Source: DASWHR01 sp036398095 (GTDB lineage Bacteria > Actinomycetota > AC-67). From it: a stretch of DNA of 64,000 nucleotides. Under the pieces are notes generated by a model. It did no database searches and was not told the origin of the DNA. It saw only the letters and a list, made by a program, of their open reading frames with translations. The translations under genes were made by a program, and so were the position numbers. The stretch spans positions 1-64,000 of the forward strand of contig DASWHR010000024.1 in the NCBI GenBank assembly GCA_036398095.1, written 5' to 3'. Below are positions 1-10,006 of the stretch, in pieces; position 1 is the stretch's first letter; each line of letters starts with the position of its first letter.

Positions 1-2
1 CG

Positions 3-914
3 ACCGACCTGTGGCTCGGCTCCTCGACGGTTGCATCCTCGACCGACAAGGGGCAGACCTGGATCGCCAATCCCGTCTCGACCTTGATCCAGGACCGGCA
101 GTGGATCGCGACGGCCGGCGGCGGCCGTGTCTACCACGCGACGCATCAGCTTCCGACCGGCGTGACGGTCGCGCGTTCGATCGACGGCGGCATCACGTTC
201 CCGCTGCAATCGGTCGCGATGCACGTGGTGGACCGCACCGGATGCATCTGCCCGCCCGGCACGCTCGTCGTCCAAGGTGTGGACGTGCTGAACGATCGAG
301 TCGGCGTCATCGCCGCGACGTCCTCCGGCGGCATCGTCTTCGCCCGCTCGATCAACAGCGCGGCGACGTTCACGGTCCGCCCCGTTCAGTCCGCGCAGAC
401 GGGGGTCCAGACGCAGTCCGCCTTCCCGGTCGTGGCCGATGCGGGCGGCGGAAAGCTCGTCGCGGTCTGGCAAGAGACGCTTGCCTCGTCGAGCCGCGTC
501 AAGGTCGCACGCTCCAGTGATTGGGGAAACACCTGGACGGCCGCGACGACGGTCGTGTCGAGCGGAACCTCGGTCTACCCGTGGGTGACCGCACGCGGGA
601 ACAAGATCGGCGTTTCGCTGTTCCACACCAGCGCGAGCGGCATCCCCGACACCGTCGCGAGCACCGCCGCCTGGCACGAGAAGTACGTGGAGAGCGCCGA
701 CTTCGGCGGAACCTGGTCGACCCTGACCACCGTCGACCCGGTTTCGGTCAAGAGCGGGCCGATCTGCACCGACGGGCTAAATTGCTCGACCGACCGCGAA
801 CTGGGCGACTTCCAGTCGCTCACCATGGACTCCTCCGGCCGGGCGTACCTGACGTGGACGCGCTCGATCAACGGCAGCGACGACACCGAGATCCGCTTCG
901 CGCGTCAGACGTAG
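3..914 (+). CDS. Sialidase-like BNR/Asp-box repeat protein (3' part)
   Basis: The reading frame is open to the left edge, so only the last 303 residues are present. At least four Asp-box-like motifs (S/T-x-D-x-G-x-T-W) are visible: SSTDKGQTW, ARSIDGGITF, ARSSDWGNTW and ESADFGGTW, spaced as in a sialidase-type beta-propeller. Such propellers in secreted actinobacterial proteins often bind or cleave glycans, but no catalytic Arg triad or Tyr/Glu pair can be assigned in this fragment, so enzyme activity is not claimed. The protein ends shortly after the last blade with no anchor. It is related in fold to the secreted double-propeller protein at 34128-36923. Confidence 0.75.
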   Translation, partial: TDLWLGSSTVASSTDKGQTWIANPVSTLIQDRQWIATAGGGRVYHATHQLPTGVTVARSIDGGITFPLQSVAMHVVDRTGCICPPGTLVVQGVDVLNDRVGVIAATSSGGIVFARSINSAATFTVRPVQSAQTGVQTQSAFPVVADAGGGKLVAVWQETLASSSRVKVARSSDWGNTWTAATTVVSSGTSVYPWVTARGNKIGVSLFHTSASGIPDTVASTAAWHEKYVESADFGGTWSTLTTVDPVSVKSGPICTDGLNCSTDRELGDFQSLTMDSSGRAYLTWTRSINGSDDTEIRFARQT

Positions 915-940
915 CCCCGCGCAGCCTGGCGTTCGGGACG

Positions 941-947
941 TAAAGAT
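941..947 (+). promoter_or_regulatory. Putative -10 element of the liv operon
   Basis: TAAAGAT lies 31 nt before the preferred TTG start of livF, leaving room for a short leader that carries the GGGAGG ribosome binding site at 965-970. No convincing -35 is visible. Inferred from position and sequence only. Confidence 0.3.
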
Positions 948-977
948 GGTATGTCCTGGAAGCAGGGAGGCGGGTGC

Positions 978-1768
<791 letters not shown>

Positions 1769-1772
<4 letters not shown>

Positions 1773-2557
1773 CCGGCGCGCTGCTGTCGTTCGAGCAGGT
1801 GACGCTTCGCTTCAGCGGCGTCACCGCATTGTCGGACGTGTCGTTCGAGGTGCACCCGGGTGAACTGTTTTCGATCATCGGACCAAACGGCGCCGGCAAG
1901 ACCTCGATCTTCAACATTTTGTCGCGGGTGTACCGGCCGCAGGACGGTCGCGTCACCTTCGACGACCGCGACTTGCTCACGATGAAGCGGCACGAGGTCG
2001 CCCACGCCGGCATCGCTCGCACGTTCCAAAACATCGAGCTGTTCCCGTTCCTGACGGTGATCGACAATCTGATGCTCGGACGCCATCACCTGATGCGCAC
2101 CGGCGTGGCGGCCGGCGCCCTGTGGGCGGGACCGGCCAAGCGGAGCGAGATGGAGCATCGCGCCGCCGCCGAGCGCATCATCGAGTTCCTCGAGATCGAG
2201 CGGTACCGCAACCAGATGGTCACCGCGCTCCCCTACGGACTCCAGAAGCGCGTCGAGATGGGCCGCGCGCTGGCGATGGAGCCGAAGCTGCTGCTGCTGG
2301 ACGAGCCGGTGGCCGGGATGAACGTCGAGGAAACCGAAGACACGGCGCGCTTCATCCTCGACATCAAAGAGGAGCTGGGCATCTCGCAGATCCTCGTGGA
2401 GCACGACATGGGACTCGTTATGGACATCGCCGACCGCATCCTGGTGCTGGACTTCGGAGAGAGGATCGCCGAGGGTATTCCGGCCGACGTTCAGCAAGAC
2501 CCGGCCGTGATCGCCGCGTACCTCGGCGAAGAGCAGAGCGCAGGAGCCGCCACATGA
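1769..2557 (+). CDS. livG: LivG-type ABC transporter ATPase
   Basis: Second ATPase of the importer, 262 residues. Walker A GPNGAGKTS (38-46), the LivG-type degenerate signature LPYGLQKRVEM, Walker B LLLLDEP and a true H-loop (VEHDMG) are present. The start GTG at 1769 overlaps the livF stop (GTGA), matching the other junctions in this operon; GTG at 1760 is possible. The stop overlaps the ATG of the acyl-CoA synthetase (ATGA). The family forms a heterodimer with LivF on the LivH/LivM permeases. Confidence 0.88.
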
Positions 2558-4401
2558 GCACGACACAGTTGCAACCACGCGCGGAATCGCCGTCGCAGCA
2601 GGCGGCCACCCTGCCGTCCCTGTTCCTGCAGCGCGCCCGGACCAATCCCGGCGCCATCGCCCTCCGCGAAAAGGTCCACGGCATCTGGCGCGAACACACG
2701 TGGCGCGACTACGAGCAGCGCGTGCGCGAAGTCGCGCTGGGCATGCGGTGGCTGGGAATCCAGCCCGGCGACCGCGTCGCAATCCTGAGCGACGACCGGC
2801 CCGAGTGGGTGTTCGCCGAGATGGGCGCGATCACCGCCGGCGCGATCAGCGTTGGCGTGTATCCGACCAGCCCGCCGGCCGAGGTCGGCTACGTGCTGGA
2901 ACACTCCGGAGCGCGCGTCGTCGTGGCCGAGAACCAAGAGCAGGTTGACAAGATCCTGGCCGTGGACGTGCCGGCGCTGGAGCGGATCGTCGTGGTCGAC
3001 CGCCGCGGGCTGCGCAGCTACGACGATCCGCGCCTGATGCCGCTGAACGATCTGCTGGACGCGGGACGGCAGATGAACGACGCCGACCCCGCCGCATACG
3101 AATCCCTCGTCGCCGATCGCACCCCGGACGAGATCGCGATGATCGTCTACACGTCGGGCACGACCGGACCGCCGAAGGGGGCGATGCTGTCGCAGGCGAA
3201 TCTGGCGGCCTCGGTGCTCCTGACGCAGAGCGCGTGGAACGACATCGGCGACCGGGACCGCGTGCTGTCCTATCTTCCGCTCAACCACGTCGCCGAGAAG
3301 ATCTTTACCATCTACTTCCCGCTGGCCTTCGGCGTAAGCGCATCGTTCGCCGAGTCGATCGACACCGTCCCCGAAAACCTGCGCGAGGTCGAGCCGACGA
3401 TCTTTCTGGGCGTGCCGCGCATCTGGGAGAAGATGGCCGCCGGAATCGAGATCCGCATGCACGACGCCTCGTGGATCAAGCGCGCAACGTTCCGGTTCTG
3501 GCTCAAGCGGGGCGAGCGGTTCGCGCAGCGGCGCCTGGAAAACGGCGGCACGCTGCCGGCGATGATGGCACCGTTCTACGGGCTGGGCTGGCTGCTGGCA
3601 TACCGGCCGCTGAAGAAGCGGCTGGGTCTGGCTCGCTGCCGGATCGCCGTCAGCGGCGCCGCGCCGATCGCGCCGGCCGTGCTGCACTTCTTCCACGCGA
3701 TCGGCCTGCCGGTTCGCGAAGGGTGGGCGCAAACCGAGTCGGCCGGCATCGGCACGATCACGCCGCCCGACGATATTCGCATCGGCACGATCGGCAAGCC
3801 GCTGGACGGCGTGGAGATCCGCATCAGCGACGAGGGCGAGATCCTGCTGCGCGGCCCGACCGTGTTCGCCGGCTACTACCGCAACCCGCAGGCGACGGCC
3901 GAGACGGTCGACGCCGACGGCTGGCTGCACACCGGCGACGTCGGCATGATCGACGACGCCGGCCACCTGCACATTGTCGACCGGATGAAGGACATCATCA
4001 TCACGGCCGGCGGAAAGAACATCTCGCCGTCCGAGATCGAAAACAAGCTCAAGCAGTCGCCGTACGTGAAAGAGGCGATCGTCGTCGGCGACCGCAGGTC
4101 GCACTGCGTCGCGCTGATCGGCATCGAGCTCGACACCGTCGGCGATTGGGCGACCCGCAAACGGATCTCGTTCACGACCTACAGCGATCTGGCGGCCAAG
4201 CCGGAGGTCGTGCGGCTGATCGACGAGCACGTGAACCGGATCAACAAAGAGCTCGCCCCCGTCGAGCAGATCAAGACGTTCCGTCTGCTTCCCAAAGAGC
4301 TCGACCACGAGGACGGCGAGCTGACGGCCACGCAGAAGGTTCGTCGCAGCGTCCTCACCGAACGGTTCGGCCCGCTCGTCGAGGAGATGTACGCGCGGTG
4401 A
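2554..4401 (+). CDS. Long-chain-type acyl-CoA synthetase (AMP-forming)
   Basis: 615 residues, the usual length of long-chain fatty acyl-CoA synthetases. Motifs in order: the AMP-binding P-loop YTSGTTGPPKG (about 199-209), GWAQTES (the A5-like motif), GWLHTGD (A7) and the C-terminal lysine region TAGGKNISPSEIE. It would activate a carboxylic acid with ATP and CoA. It sits between the ATPase and permease genes with 4-base overlaps on both sides, so it is translated with the importer. My inference is that the transporter takes up a fatty or aromatic acid that is trapped as its CoA ester rather than an amino acid. The exact acid cannot be told. Confidence 0.87.
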   Translation: MSTTQLQPRAESPSQQAATLPSLFLQRARTNPGAIALREKVHGIWREHTWRDYEQRVREVALGMRWLGIQPGDRVAILSDDRPEWVFAEMGAITAGAISVGVYPTSPPAEVGYVLEHSGARVVVAENQEQVDKILAVDVPALERIVVVDRRGLRSYDDPRLMPLNDLLDAGRQMNDADPAAYESLVADRTPDEIAMIVYTSGTTGPPKGAMLSQANLAASVLLTQSAWNDIGDRDRVLSYLPLNHVAEKIFTIYFPLAFGVSASFAESIDTVPENLREVEPTIFLGVPRIWEKMAAGIEIRMHDASWIKRATFRFWLKRGERFAQRRLENGGTLPAMMAPFYGLGWLLAYRPLKKRLGLARCRIAVSGAAPIAPAVLHFFHAIGLPVREGWAQTESAGIGTITPPDDIRIGTIGKPLDGVEIRISDEGEILLRGPTVFAGYYRNPQATAETVDADGWLHTGDVGMIDDAGHLHIVDRMKDIIITAGGKNISPSEIENKLKQSPYVKEAIVVGDRRSHCVALIGIELDTVGDWATRKRISFTTYSDLAAKPEVVRLIDEHVNRINKELAPVEQIKTFRLLPKELDHEDGELTATQKVRRSVLTERFGPLVEEMYAR

Positions 4402-5294
4402 CCGAGTTCTTTCAGTTCGCCTACCAAGGCCTGGTGCTGGGCGCCGTCTACGCGCTCATCGCGCTCGGCTTCGTCATCGTCTACAAGTCGAGCGAGGTGA
4501 TCAACTTCGCGCACGGCGAGCTGGTTCTGCTGGGCGGCTCGCTGGTGTTCTTCTGGCGAAATCAGATCGAGATTCCCTTCGTGTTCGCCGTGCTGCTGGC
4601 GATGATCATGATGGCCGGCGTGGGATTGGGGATCGAGCGAGTCGTGCTGCGCCGGATGGTCGGCCGGCCGGTCTTTGCCATCGTGATGATTACCATCGGT
4701 CTGGCGATCGTGGTCCGCCAAGTCGTCACGTCCGCGTGGGGTTTCGCCGACCGGCACATCAACGATCCGTTCGGCGCGACCGTCTACGACGTCGGCGGGC
4801 TGCGCGTCTCGGCGGCGAGCCTCGGCACGATCGGCGCGACGGCCGCCGTGCTGCTCGGCTTCTTCTTGTTCTTTCGCATGACCAAAGCCGGCGTCGCGAT
4901 GCGCGCCGCGGCCTTCGACCAGGAGGCCGCGCTGTCGCTCGGCATCTCGGTGCGGCGCATGACCGCGATCGCATGGGCGATCGCCGGCGCGACGGCGGCG
5001 ATCGCCGGCGTGTTCATCTCGTCCTTTCCCGGGTCGCTGTCCCCCACGACCGGATTCATCGCCTTGCGCGCGTTTCCCGCGGCGATCCTGGGCGGGCTCG
5101 ACTCGCCGGGCGGCGCGGTGATCGGCGGCGTGACGATCGGCCTGATCGAGGTGCTGATGCAGGGCTACCAGCCGCGCGTCGCGCCGTGGCTGGGCAACAA
5201 CTTCCACGTGATCGCGGCGTACGCGGTTATGGTCGTGGTCCTGATGATCCGTCCGTACGGTCTGTTCGGGACCAGAGAGGTCGAGCGCGTATGA
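4398..5294 (+). CDS. livH: LivH-type branched-chain ABC permease
   Basis: 298-residue polytopic membrane protein. It begins directly with a hydrophobic segment (FQFAYQGLVLGAVYALIALGF) followed by the LivH hallmark SSEVINFAHGELVLLG, and continues with about eight predicted hydrophobic segments. The GTG start at 4398 overlaps the synthetase stop by four bases; the stop overlaps the livM ATG the same way. It forms the inner-membrane channel with LivM. Confidence 0.88.
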   Translation: MTEFFQFAYQGLVLGAVYALIALGFVIVYKSSEVINFAHGELVLLGGSLVFFWRNQIEIPFVFAVLLAMIMMAGVGLGIERVVLRRMVGRPVFAIVMITIGLAIVVRQVVTSAWGFADRHINDPFGATVYDVGGLRVSAASLGTIGATAAVLLGFFLFFRMTKAGVAMRAAAFDQEAALSLGISVRRMTAIAWAIAGATAAIAGVFISSFPGSLSPTTGFIALRAFPAAILGGLDSPGGAVIGGVTIGLIEVLMQGYQPRVAPWLGNNFHVIAAYAVMVVVLMIRPYGLFGTREVERV

Positions 5295-6379
5295 GCCTGC
5301 TCACGTCGCGCAGACCCGAGGCGCTTCACACCTCCTACGCGCAGACCACGTCGATCTTTCCGACGCGCGGATCGCGGATCGGGATGCTGCTGCTGGCCGT
5401 CGTCGTGGTCGTGTTGCCGTTCGTGCTGACCGACTTCTGGCTGGCCGTGATCAACTTCGCCGCGATCGCGTCCATCGGCGCGATCGGACTCAACCTGCTG
5501 ACCGGCTTCACCGGACAGGTGTCGCTCGGCCATGCGTTCTTCATCGGGCTCGGCGCGTACACGGCCGGATACATGGGAGGCAACCTCGGGTTGCCGTTCG
5601 TGGTGTGGCTGCCGGTCGCCGGGATCCTCGGGGGGCTCGTCGGGCTGATCGTCGGGCCGTTCGCGCTGCGACTCAAAGGCCTGTATCTGGCAATCGTGAC
5701 GCTCGGACTGGTGTTCCTGGGAGAGCACCTGTTCCTGAACGTGCGTTCGGTCACGGGCGGGCCGCAGGGCCGCTCGATCCCTCCGCCCGAAGTCGGCGGC
5801 CTGTCGTTCAACGCGATCGGAACGTTCTCGCGCGACCAGAGCTTCTATCTGCTGGCCATCCCGATGCTCGCGCTGATGACGCTCATCGCAAAGAACATCG
5901 TTCGATCGCGAACCGGCCGCGCATTCCAGGCGATCCGCGACCGCGAAATCGCCGCCTCGATCATCGGCGTGAACCTGTTTCGCTACAAAGTCGCGGCGTT
6001 CGTGATCTCCAGCGCCTACGCGGCGATCGGCGGCGCGCTGCTCGGCTCGTACCTTCGCTTCGTGGGACCAAGCCAGTTCGACCTGTTCCTGTCGATCCAA
6101 TACGTGGCGATGATCATCATCGGCGGGATCGGCACGGTGTTCGGGGCGATCCTGGGCGCGTTCTTCATCTCGCTGGTCCCGCGCCTGGTCGAGGAGTTCT
6201 CGGACAAGATCCCGTTTGTCGCCACCAGCGCGACCGCGGACGGCATCACCGTCTTCGAGCTCAACCAGATCATCTTCGGAGCGCTGATCATCGTATTCCT
6301 AGTAGCGGAGCCGTACGGATGCGCCGGCTTGTGGCGGCGCGCGAAGATCTACTTCAAGACGTGGCCGTTCAGCTACTGA
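5291..6379 (+). CDS. livM: LivM-type branched-chain ABC permease
   Basis: 362 residues with a roughly 30-residue cytoplasmic N-terminus and then many hydrophobic segments. The LivM signature region NLLTGFTGQVSLGHAFFIG is clear, as is the conserved RDREIAASIIGVNLFRYK loop that contacts the ATPases. The start overlaps the livH stop (ATGA). It is the partner permease of LivH. Confidence 0.88.
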   Translation: MSLLTSRRPEALHTSYAQTTSIFPTRGSRIGMLLLAVVVVVLPFVLTDFWLAVINFAAIASIGAIGLNLLTGFTGQVSLGHAFFIGLGAYTAGYMGGNLGLPFVVWLPVAGILGGLVGLIVGPFALRLKGLYLAIVTLGLVFLGEHLFLNVRSVTGGPQGRSIPPPEVGGLSFNAIGTFSRDQSFYLLAIPMLALMTLIAKNIVRSRTGRAFQAIRDREIAASIIGVNLFRYKVAAFVISSAYAAIGGALLGSYLRFVGPSQFDLFLSIQYVAMIIIGGIGTVFGAILGAFFISLVPRLVEEFSDKIPFVATSATADGITVFELNQIIFGALIIVFLVAEPYGCAGLWRRAKIYFKTWPFSY

Positions 6380-6442
6380 ACGGTCCAGGCGGGAGGAGGA
6401 GCAACGGAGCACACCGGGAGGAATCGGACGAGAGGAGGGCAC

Positions 6443-7723
6443 ATGCGTCGAGGAATTCGCGCGATCGTCGCGGTCGCCGTGCTTGCGCTGGTCGCAACCG
6501 CGTGCCGGTCGTCGACAGACACCGACGGCGGCACCGGCGAGATCAAGACCGGCGTCGGCGTGCAAGGTCAAACGATCACACTGGGTGAGTTGTCGCCGCT
6601 GACCGGGCCGGTGGCCGTCATCGGCAAGCCGCTCACGAAAGGCCACGAAGTCTACTTCCAGTACGTCAACGAGGTGCTGGGCGGCGTCGGCAAGAACCTG
6701 GCCGCCGACAAGAAGTACAAGGTCACGTTGGAGACGCTCGACACGCAGTACGTGCCGCAGACACATGCCGAGCAGTACGGCAAGCTCAAGGACAAGGTAC
6801 TGATGATCGCGCAGTCGCTCGGCACGCCGACGACGAAGGCGATCCTGGAGCAGATCCGCGCCGACAAGATCCTGACCGGCGCCGCGACCCTGTCGAGCGA
6901 CTGGCTCAAGGAGAAGTACCTGATCCCGGCCGGCGCTCCGTATCCGGTGCAGGCGATCAACGCGTTCTCCTACGTCGTCAACGAGCAGAAGAAGACCCCG
7001 AAGGTCGGCGTGATCTATCAGGACGACGACTACGGCGCCGACGGATTGAAAGGCGTCGAGTACGCAGCCCAGAAGCTGGGCTTTAGCATCGTGGCTCGCG
7101 CAACGTACAAGCCGACCGACACCGAATTCGTCTCGCAGGTCACCGCGCTGCAACGCGGCGGCGCCGACCACGTCTGGATGGTGACGGTGCCGAGCGCAAC
7201 CGGCGGAATCCTAGGGACTGCGGCCCAGCTCAAGTACACGCCGCGATGGATCGGGCAATCACCCGCATGGATCGGGGCGCTCGCCAAGAGCCCGCTGGCG
7301 GACTACCTGAAGGCCTACGTGTGGATCACCGGCGACGCGGCCTGCGACTGGGGCTCGACGGCGGCCGGATGCGAAGGCATGAAGGAGATGGTGGACAACC
7401 TCGCCAAGTACGGCGGCGGGCAGGCGCCCGACACGTACTTCCAATTCGGCTACACGCAGGCGCGGATCGTGCACCAGATCCTTGAAAAGGCCGTCGAGCT
7501 GGGCGACCTGACCCGGGATGGTGTCGTGAAGGCGTTCGAGAGCCTTCAGGACGTTGACATGGGCGGGCTCCTGAACCCGATCTCGTACGGAACCAAGTGC
7601 GAAGACAAGGTTCCCGCGACCGGCACGGCGATCTTCACGATCGACGCCGACGCGCCGACCGGCCTGAAACGGCTCACCGCCGTCGACGACCCCATCGTCA
7701 AGGACTTCCCCTTCTGCGGCTGA
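6443..7723 (+). CDS. livK: LivK-type substrate-binding lipoprotein
   Basis: 426-residue periplasmic-binding-protein-type receptor (Peripla_BP_6). It has a lipoprotein signal with lipobox ATAC (Cys21), so it would be tethered outside the membrane. The core begins at ITLGELSPLTGPVAVIGKP, typical of ABC receptors for branched-chain amino acids, amides or aromatic acids. AGGAGG at 6433-6438 lies at good distance from the ATG. It is the last gene of the operon, after a 63-base gap, and is followed by a strong terminator; the separate binding site may allow higher expression than the permeases. Confidence 0.87.
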   Translation: MRRGIRAIVAVAVLALVATACRSSTDTDGGTGEIKTGVGVQGQTITLGELSPLTGPVAVIGKPLTKGHEVYFQYVNEVLGGVGKNLAADKKYKVTLETLDTQYVPQTHAEQYGKLKDKVLMIAQSLGTPTTKAILEQIRADKILTGAATLSSDWLKEKYLIPAGAPYPVQAINAFSYVVNEQKKTPKVGVIYQDDDYGADGLKGVEYAAQKLGFSIVARATYKPTDTEFVSQVTALQRGGADHVWMVTVPSATGGILGTAAQLKYTPRWIGQSPAWIGALAKSPLADYLKAYVWITGDAACDWGSTAAGCEGMKEMVDNLAKYGGGQAPDTYFQFGYTQARIVHQILEKAVELGDLTRDGVVKAFESLQDVDMGGLLNPISYGTKCEDKVPATGTAIFTIDADAPTGLKRLTAVDDPIVKDFPFCG

Positions 7724-7740
7724 CGTTCATCGCTTCGACG

Positions 7741-7777
7741 AAGAGGTCCGGCGCCATCGCCGGGCCTCTTTCTTTTC
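7741..7777 (+). terminator. Rho-independent terminator of the liv operon
   Basis: A 13-bp stem (7741-7753 with 7758-7770, one G-U pair) with a 4-nt loop is followed by TCTTTTC. It lies 18 bases after the livK stop. Confidence 0.8.
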
Positions 7778-7857
7778 AATGTCCCTTATGGGGGATGTCC
7801 GAAGTCGAACGACTTGACGGGGCCGATCGTTTCTACGGAGCGAGGGAGGAGATCATC

Positions 7858-8631
7858 GTGAGCAGACCCGTTGCAGTCCGATCGACCCCGGAGCGGCCCC
7901 GCGTCGCCTCGCCGCCGCCGAGCCCCGCTCCAACCCCGCTCAGCCTTGTTCCCGCATCGTCGCTCCTGCCTCCGCGCGTGTTCGCGATCGCGGCCGGCGC
8001 GTCGCTGTCGGGAGGCTTGTCCGCGGCGGCGCTCGGCTGGCCGCTGTGGTCGATGGTCGTCGTGGCGTTGGTGCCCTGGCTGCCGCTCTACGTGCGCGAT
8101 CTTGCCGAGGTCACCAAGCGCAACCCGTGGCTTGCGGTCTTCTACTTCGTCGCCGTCAGCCAGAGCGGGCATGTGATCGAGCATGCGGCGCAGATGATCC
8201 AGCTTCATGCGCTTCATCTGCCGCCGCCCCGCTCGCGCGGCATCTTCGGCGCCCTCGACATCGAGTGGGTCCACTTCGTTTGGAACACCACCGTCCTGCT
8301 CGCAACCGCGTCGTTGCTCGTTGTTTATCGACACAGTCGTCTGCTTGCCTTCGCCGTCATCTTCGCCGTCTGGCATCAGGTCGAGCACACCTGGATCATG
8401 TCCACGTATCTGCGCACCGGCAACCCCGGATCACCCGGCCTGCTGTCCGCGGGCGGCGCGATCGGCGGCGGCCTGCCCTTGAAGCGGCCCGACGTTCACT
8501 TCCTCTACAACATCGTCGAGACCGCGCCGCTCCTCGCGGCGTTCGCGATCGAAACGGTCCGTGCGCGCCGCACCTCGGCGATCCAGGATGCCGCGCGGGC
8601 CCGGCGGCGAAGCCGCACCGCCCACGCTTGA
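7858..8631 (+). CDS. His-rich polytopic membrane protein of unknown function
   Basis: 257 residues. A Pro/Ser-rich N-terminal tail of about 40 residues precedes five or six hydrophobic segments. Histidines cluster at or near membrane segments: HVIEH, HALHL, WVHFVWN, WHQVEHTW and VHFLYN. This looks like a metal- or haem-binding membrane protein, but I recognise no named family. GTG at 7858 is chosen because GGGAGGAG lies at 7843-7850; an ATG at 7795 has no such site. It is monocistronic by position, between the liv terminator and the DUF3892-like gene. Confidence 0.65.
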   Translation: MSRPVAVRSTPERPRVASPPPSPAPTPLSLVPASSLLPPRVFAIAAGASLSGGLSAAALGWPLWSMVVVALVPWLPLYVRDLAEVTKRNPWLAVFYFVAVSQSGHVIEHAAQMIQLHALHLPPPRSRGIFGALDIEWVHFVWNTTVLLATASLLVVYRHSRLLAFAVIFAVWHQVEHTWIMSTYLRTGNPGSPGLLSAGGAIGGGLPLKRPDVHFLYNIVETAPLLAAFAIETVRARRTSAIQDAARARRRSRTAHA

Positions 8632-8691
8632 TTCGCGCGGAGGCGGGAAGCCGGTACCCTATGCTCCGCACAGGGATCGAGGGGAGGTTCG

Positions 8692-8982
8692 GTGGCATCG
8701 CTGAAGGTGGTTTCGTCGCGGGTCGAGCAGGCCGACGCGGATCATGATCACGTCGAGCTCGTCGGCTACCACTCGCCGCACCTTGCGGCCGAGCCGATCA
8801 TGCTGTCCCCCGACCGCGTGCTGCAACTCATCTCGCTCGGCGAGCGCTTCTTCGTTCAAGACGGCGACGCCGAGCACGATCTGGTCGACGGCACGTGCCC
8901 GGTCTGTGGCCGCGCCCCCTACCTTCGAACCAAAGGCGACCAGGGCGACGAGCAGAAACTCGCGGCGCTCCCCCCCGGCTGA
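8692..8982 (+). CDS. Small DUF3892-like protein with a CxxC knuckle
   Basis: 96 residues. The layout resembles DUF3892: a hydrophilic N-terminus, the region LSPDRVLQLISLGERFFVQD, then YLRT and a final LAALPPG. An extra stretch contains TCPVCGRAP, a CxxC pair that could bind one zinc or iron, alone or as a dimer. GTG at 8692 follows GGGGAGG at 8681-8687, and a possible -10 (TATGCT) lies near 8659-8664. Function unknown; the family assignment is from memory of the pattern and is moderate. Confidence 0.6.
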   Translation: MASLKVVSSRVEQADADHDHVELVGYHSPHLAAEPIMLSPDRVLQLISLGERFFVQDGDAEHDLVDGTCPVCGRAPYLRTKGDQGDEQKLAALPPG

Positions 8983-9000
8983 ACCAGGCTGAACGCCCGT

Positions 9001-9609
9001 TTAGTTCTTGCCGGTCAAGGCGACCCGGAGGAACTCGATCAGCTCTTCTTCGCGTCGCTTGAGGGTGCCACGGCCCTTGTCCCCGCCGCCGACGGCCCGC
9101 AGCACGCCGGCCTCGGTCACCGACCCGACGACGGCGGTGTAGAGCGTAAACAGCAACAGGGTCGGGTCCTGCCGGCGAAATGTTCCGTCGGCCATCTCCT
9201 TCTCCAGAAAGACCAGCGCGCGTTTCCGGAGCGGCTCGAGCGTCGACGCGATGCGACTGACGACGGCCGGGCCGCTTCGCGACGCTTCGCGGATGAACGT
9301 CGGGAACTCCGGCCACTGTTCGGTCAGCCGAAAGATCGTCCGGATCACGGCCTCGGCCCGCCCGAATCCTTCTTCCGGACCTTCCAGCGCGGCTTCGAGC
9401 GCCTGCGCGGCGCGGATCCCGACCTCGGCGACGCACGCATCGAAGAGCGCATCCTTGGTCGGGAAGTAATACAGCAGCGTCTGCTTGCGAATCCCCGCGG
9501 CCTCGGCGACGACGTCGAGCGAAGTCCCGTCGTAGCCGAGCGAGCCGAACAGCCGGACGGCGTGCGCGATCAGACTGCGCTTTCGTTCCTCCCCACCGGT
9601 GCGTGCCAT
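9001..9609 (-). CDS. TetR-family transcriptional regulator
   Basis: 202 residues. An N-terminal helix-turn-helix domain (about residues 8-55) carries the family pattern AVRLFGSLGYDGTSLDVVAEAAGIRKQTLLYYFPTKDALF (seen as two overlapping motifs), followed by a helical ligand-binding half. The ATG at 9609 gives the normal TetR N-terminus. It is divergent from the small gene at 9719. Its target and ligand are unknown; the palindrome at 19823-19838 has the symmetry expected of a TetR-type site but no link is shown. Confidence 0.88.
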   Translation of the reverse strand: MARTGGEERKRSLIAHAVRLFGSLGYDGTSLDVVAEAAGIRKQTLLYYFPTKDALFDACVAEVGIRAAQALEAALEGPEEGFGRAEAVIRTIFRLTEQWPEFPTFIREASRSGPAVVSRIASTLEPLRKRALVFLEKEMADGTFRRQDPTLLLFTLYTAVVGSVTEAGVLRAVGGGDKGRGTLKRREEELIEFLRVALTGKN

Positions 9610-9718
9610 AGCAAGCGTCACCCTATCGCAGTGCCGCGGAGAGCGCGCCCAGACGGACGGACCGCTGAGACGATAAGATCCGCCATCGTTCACGTCATCA
9701 TCGGCAAGGGGGAAATGG

Positions 9719-9943
9719 GTGGCAGATCTTAGCTTCGAAACCGATATCAAGCCGCTGTTCCGCGACCAGGATCGACAGGCGATGCTGTTCGCCTTCGACC
9801 TTCACGCGTACGCGGCCGTGCGCGACAACGCCGCCGACATCCTGGCCGTGGTCCAGGACGGCAGCATGCCCTGCGACGCGCCGTGGCCGCCCGAACGGGT
9901 CGAGACGTTCCGTTCGTGGAAGGACGGCGGCGCGAACCCGTAA
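9719..9943 (+). CDS. Small conserved protein with an MPCD...W motif
   Basis: 74 residues beginning with a GTG preceded by AAGGGGGA; a TAAGAT box at 9674-9679 may be its -10. The pattern DIKPLFRDQDR...FDLHAY...VQDGSMPCD..WP...V..F..W...G resembles short bacterial proteins of unknown function that recur next to oxidative-stress or peroxidase genes. There is no signal peptide or membrane segment. I do not assign a function. Confidence 0.55.
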   Translation: MADLSFETDIKPLFRDQDRQAMLFAFDLHAYAAVRDNAADILAVVQDGSMPCDAPWPPERVETFRSWKDGGANP

Positions 9944-9959
9944 GGAAGAACGCCCCGGG

Positions 9960-9998
9960 AAGCGAAAGCGGCGCCCGCGACGGACGCCGCTTTCGCTT
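9960..9998. terminator. Perfect inverted repeat between convergent genes
   Basis: A 14-bp perfect stem (9960-9973 with 9985-9998) with an 11-nt loop sits between the end of the 74-residue gene and the end of the M6 protease gene. It lacks a clear T-tract on either side, so it is a likely but not certain bidirectional terminator. Confidence 0.5.
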
Positions 9999-10006
9999 GC
10001 GCCGGA

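Noticed and set aside
2491..4308. A 605-codon open frame on the minus strand
   Set aside because: Antisense to the acyl-CoA synthetase, which has all family motifs; composition is that of a shadow frame.
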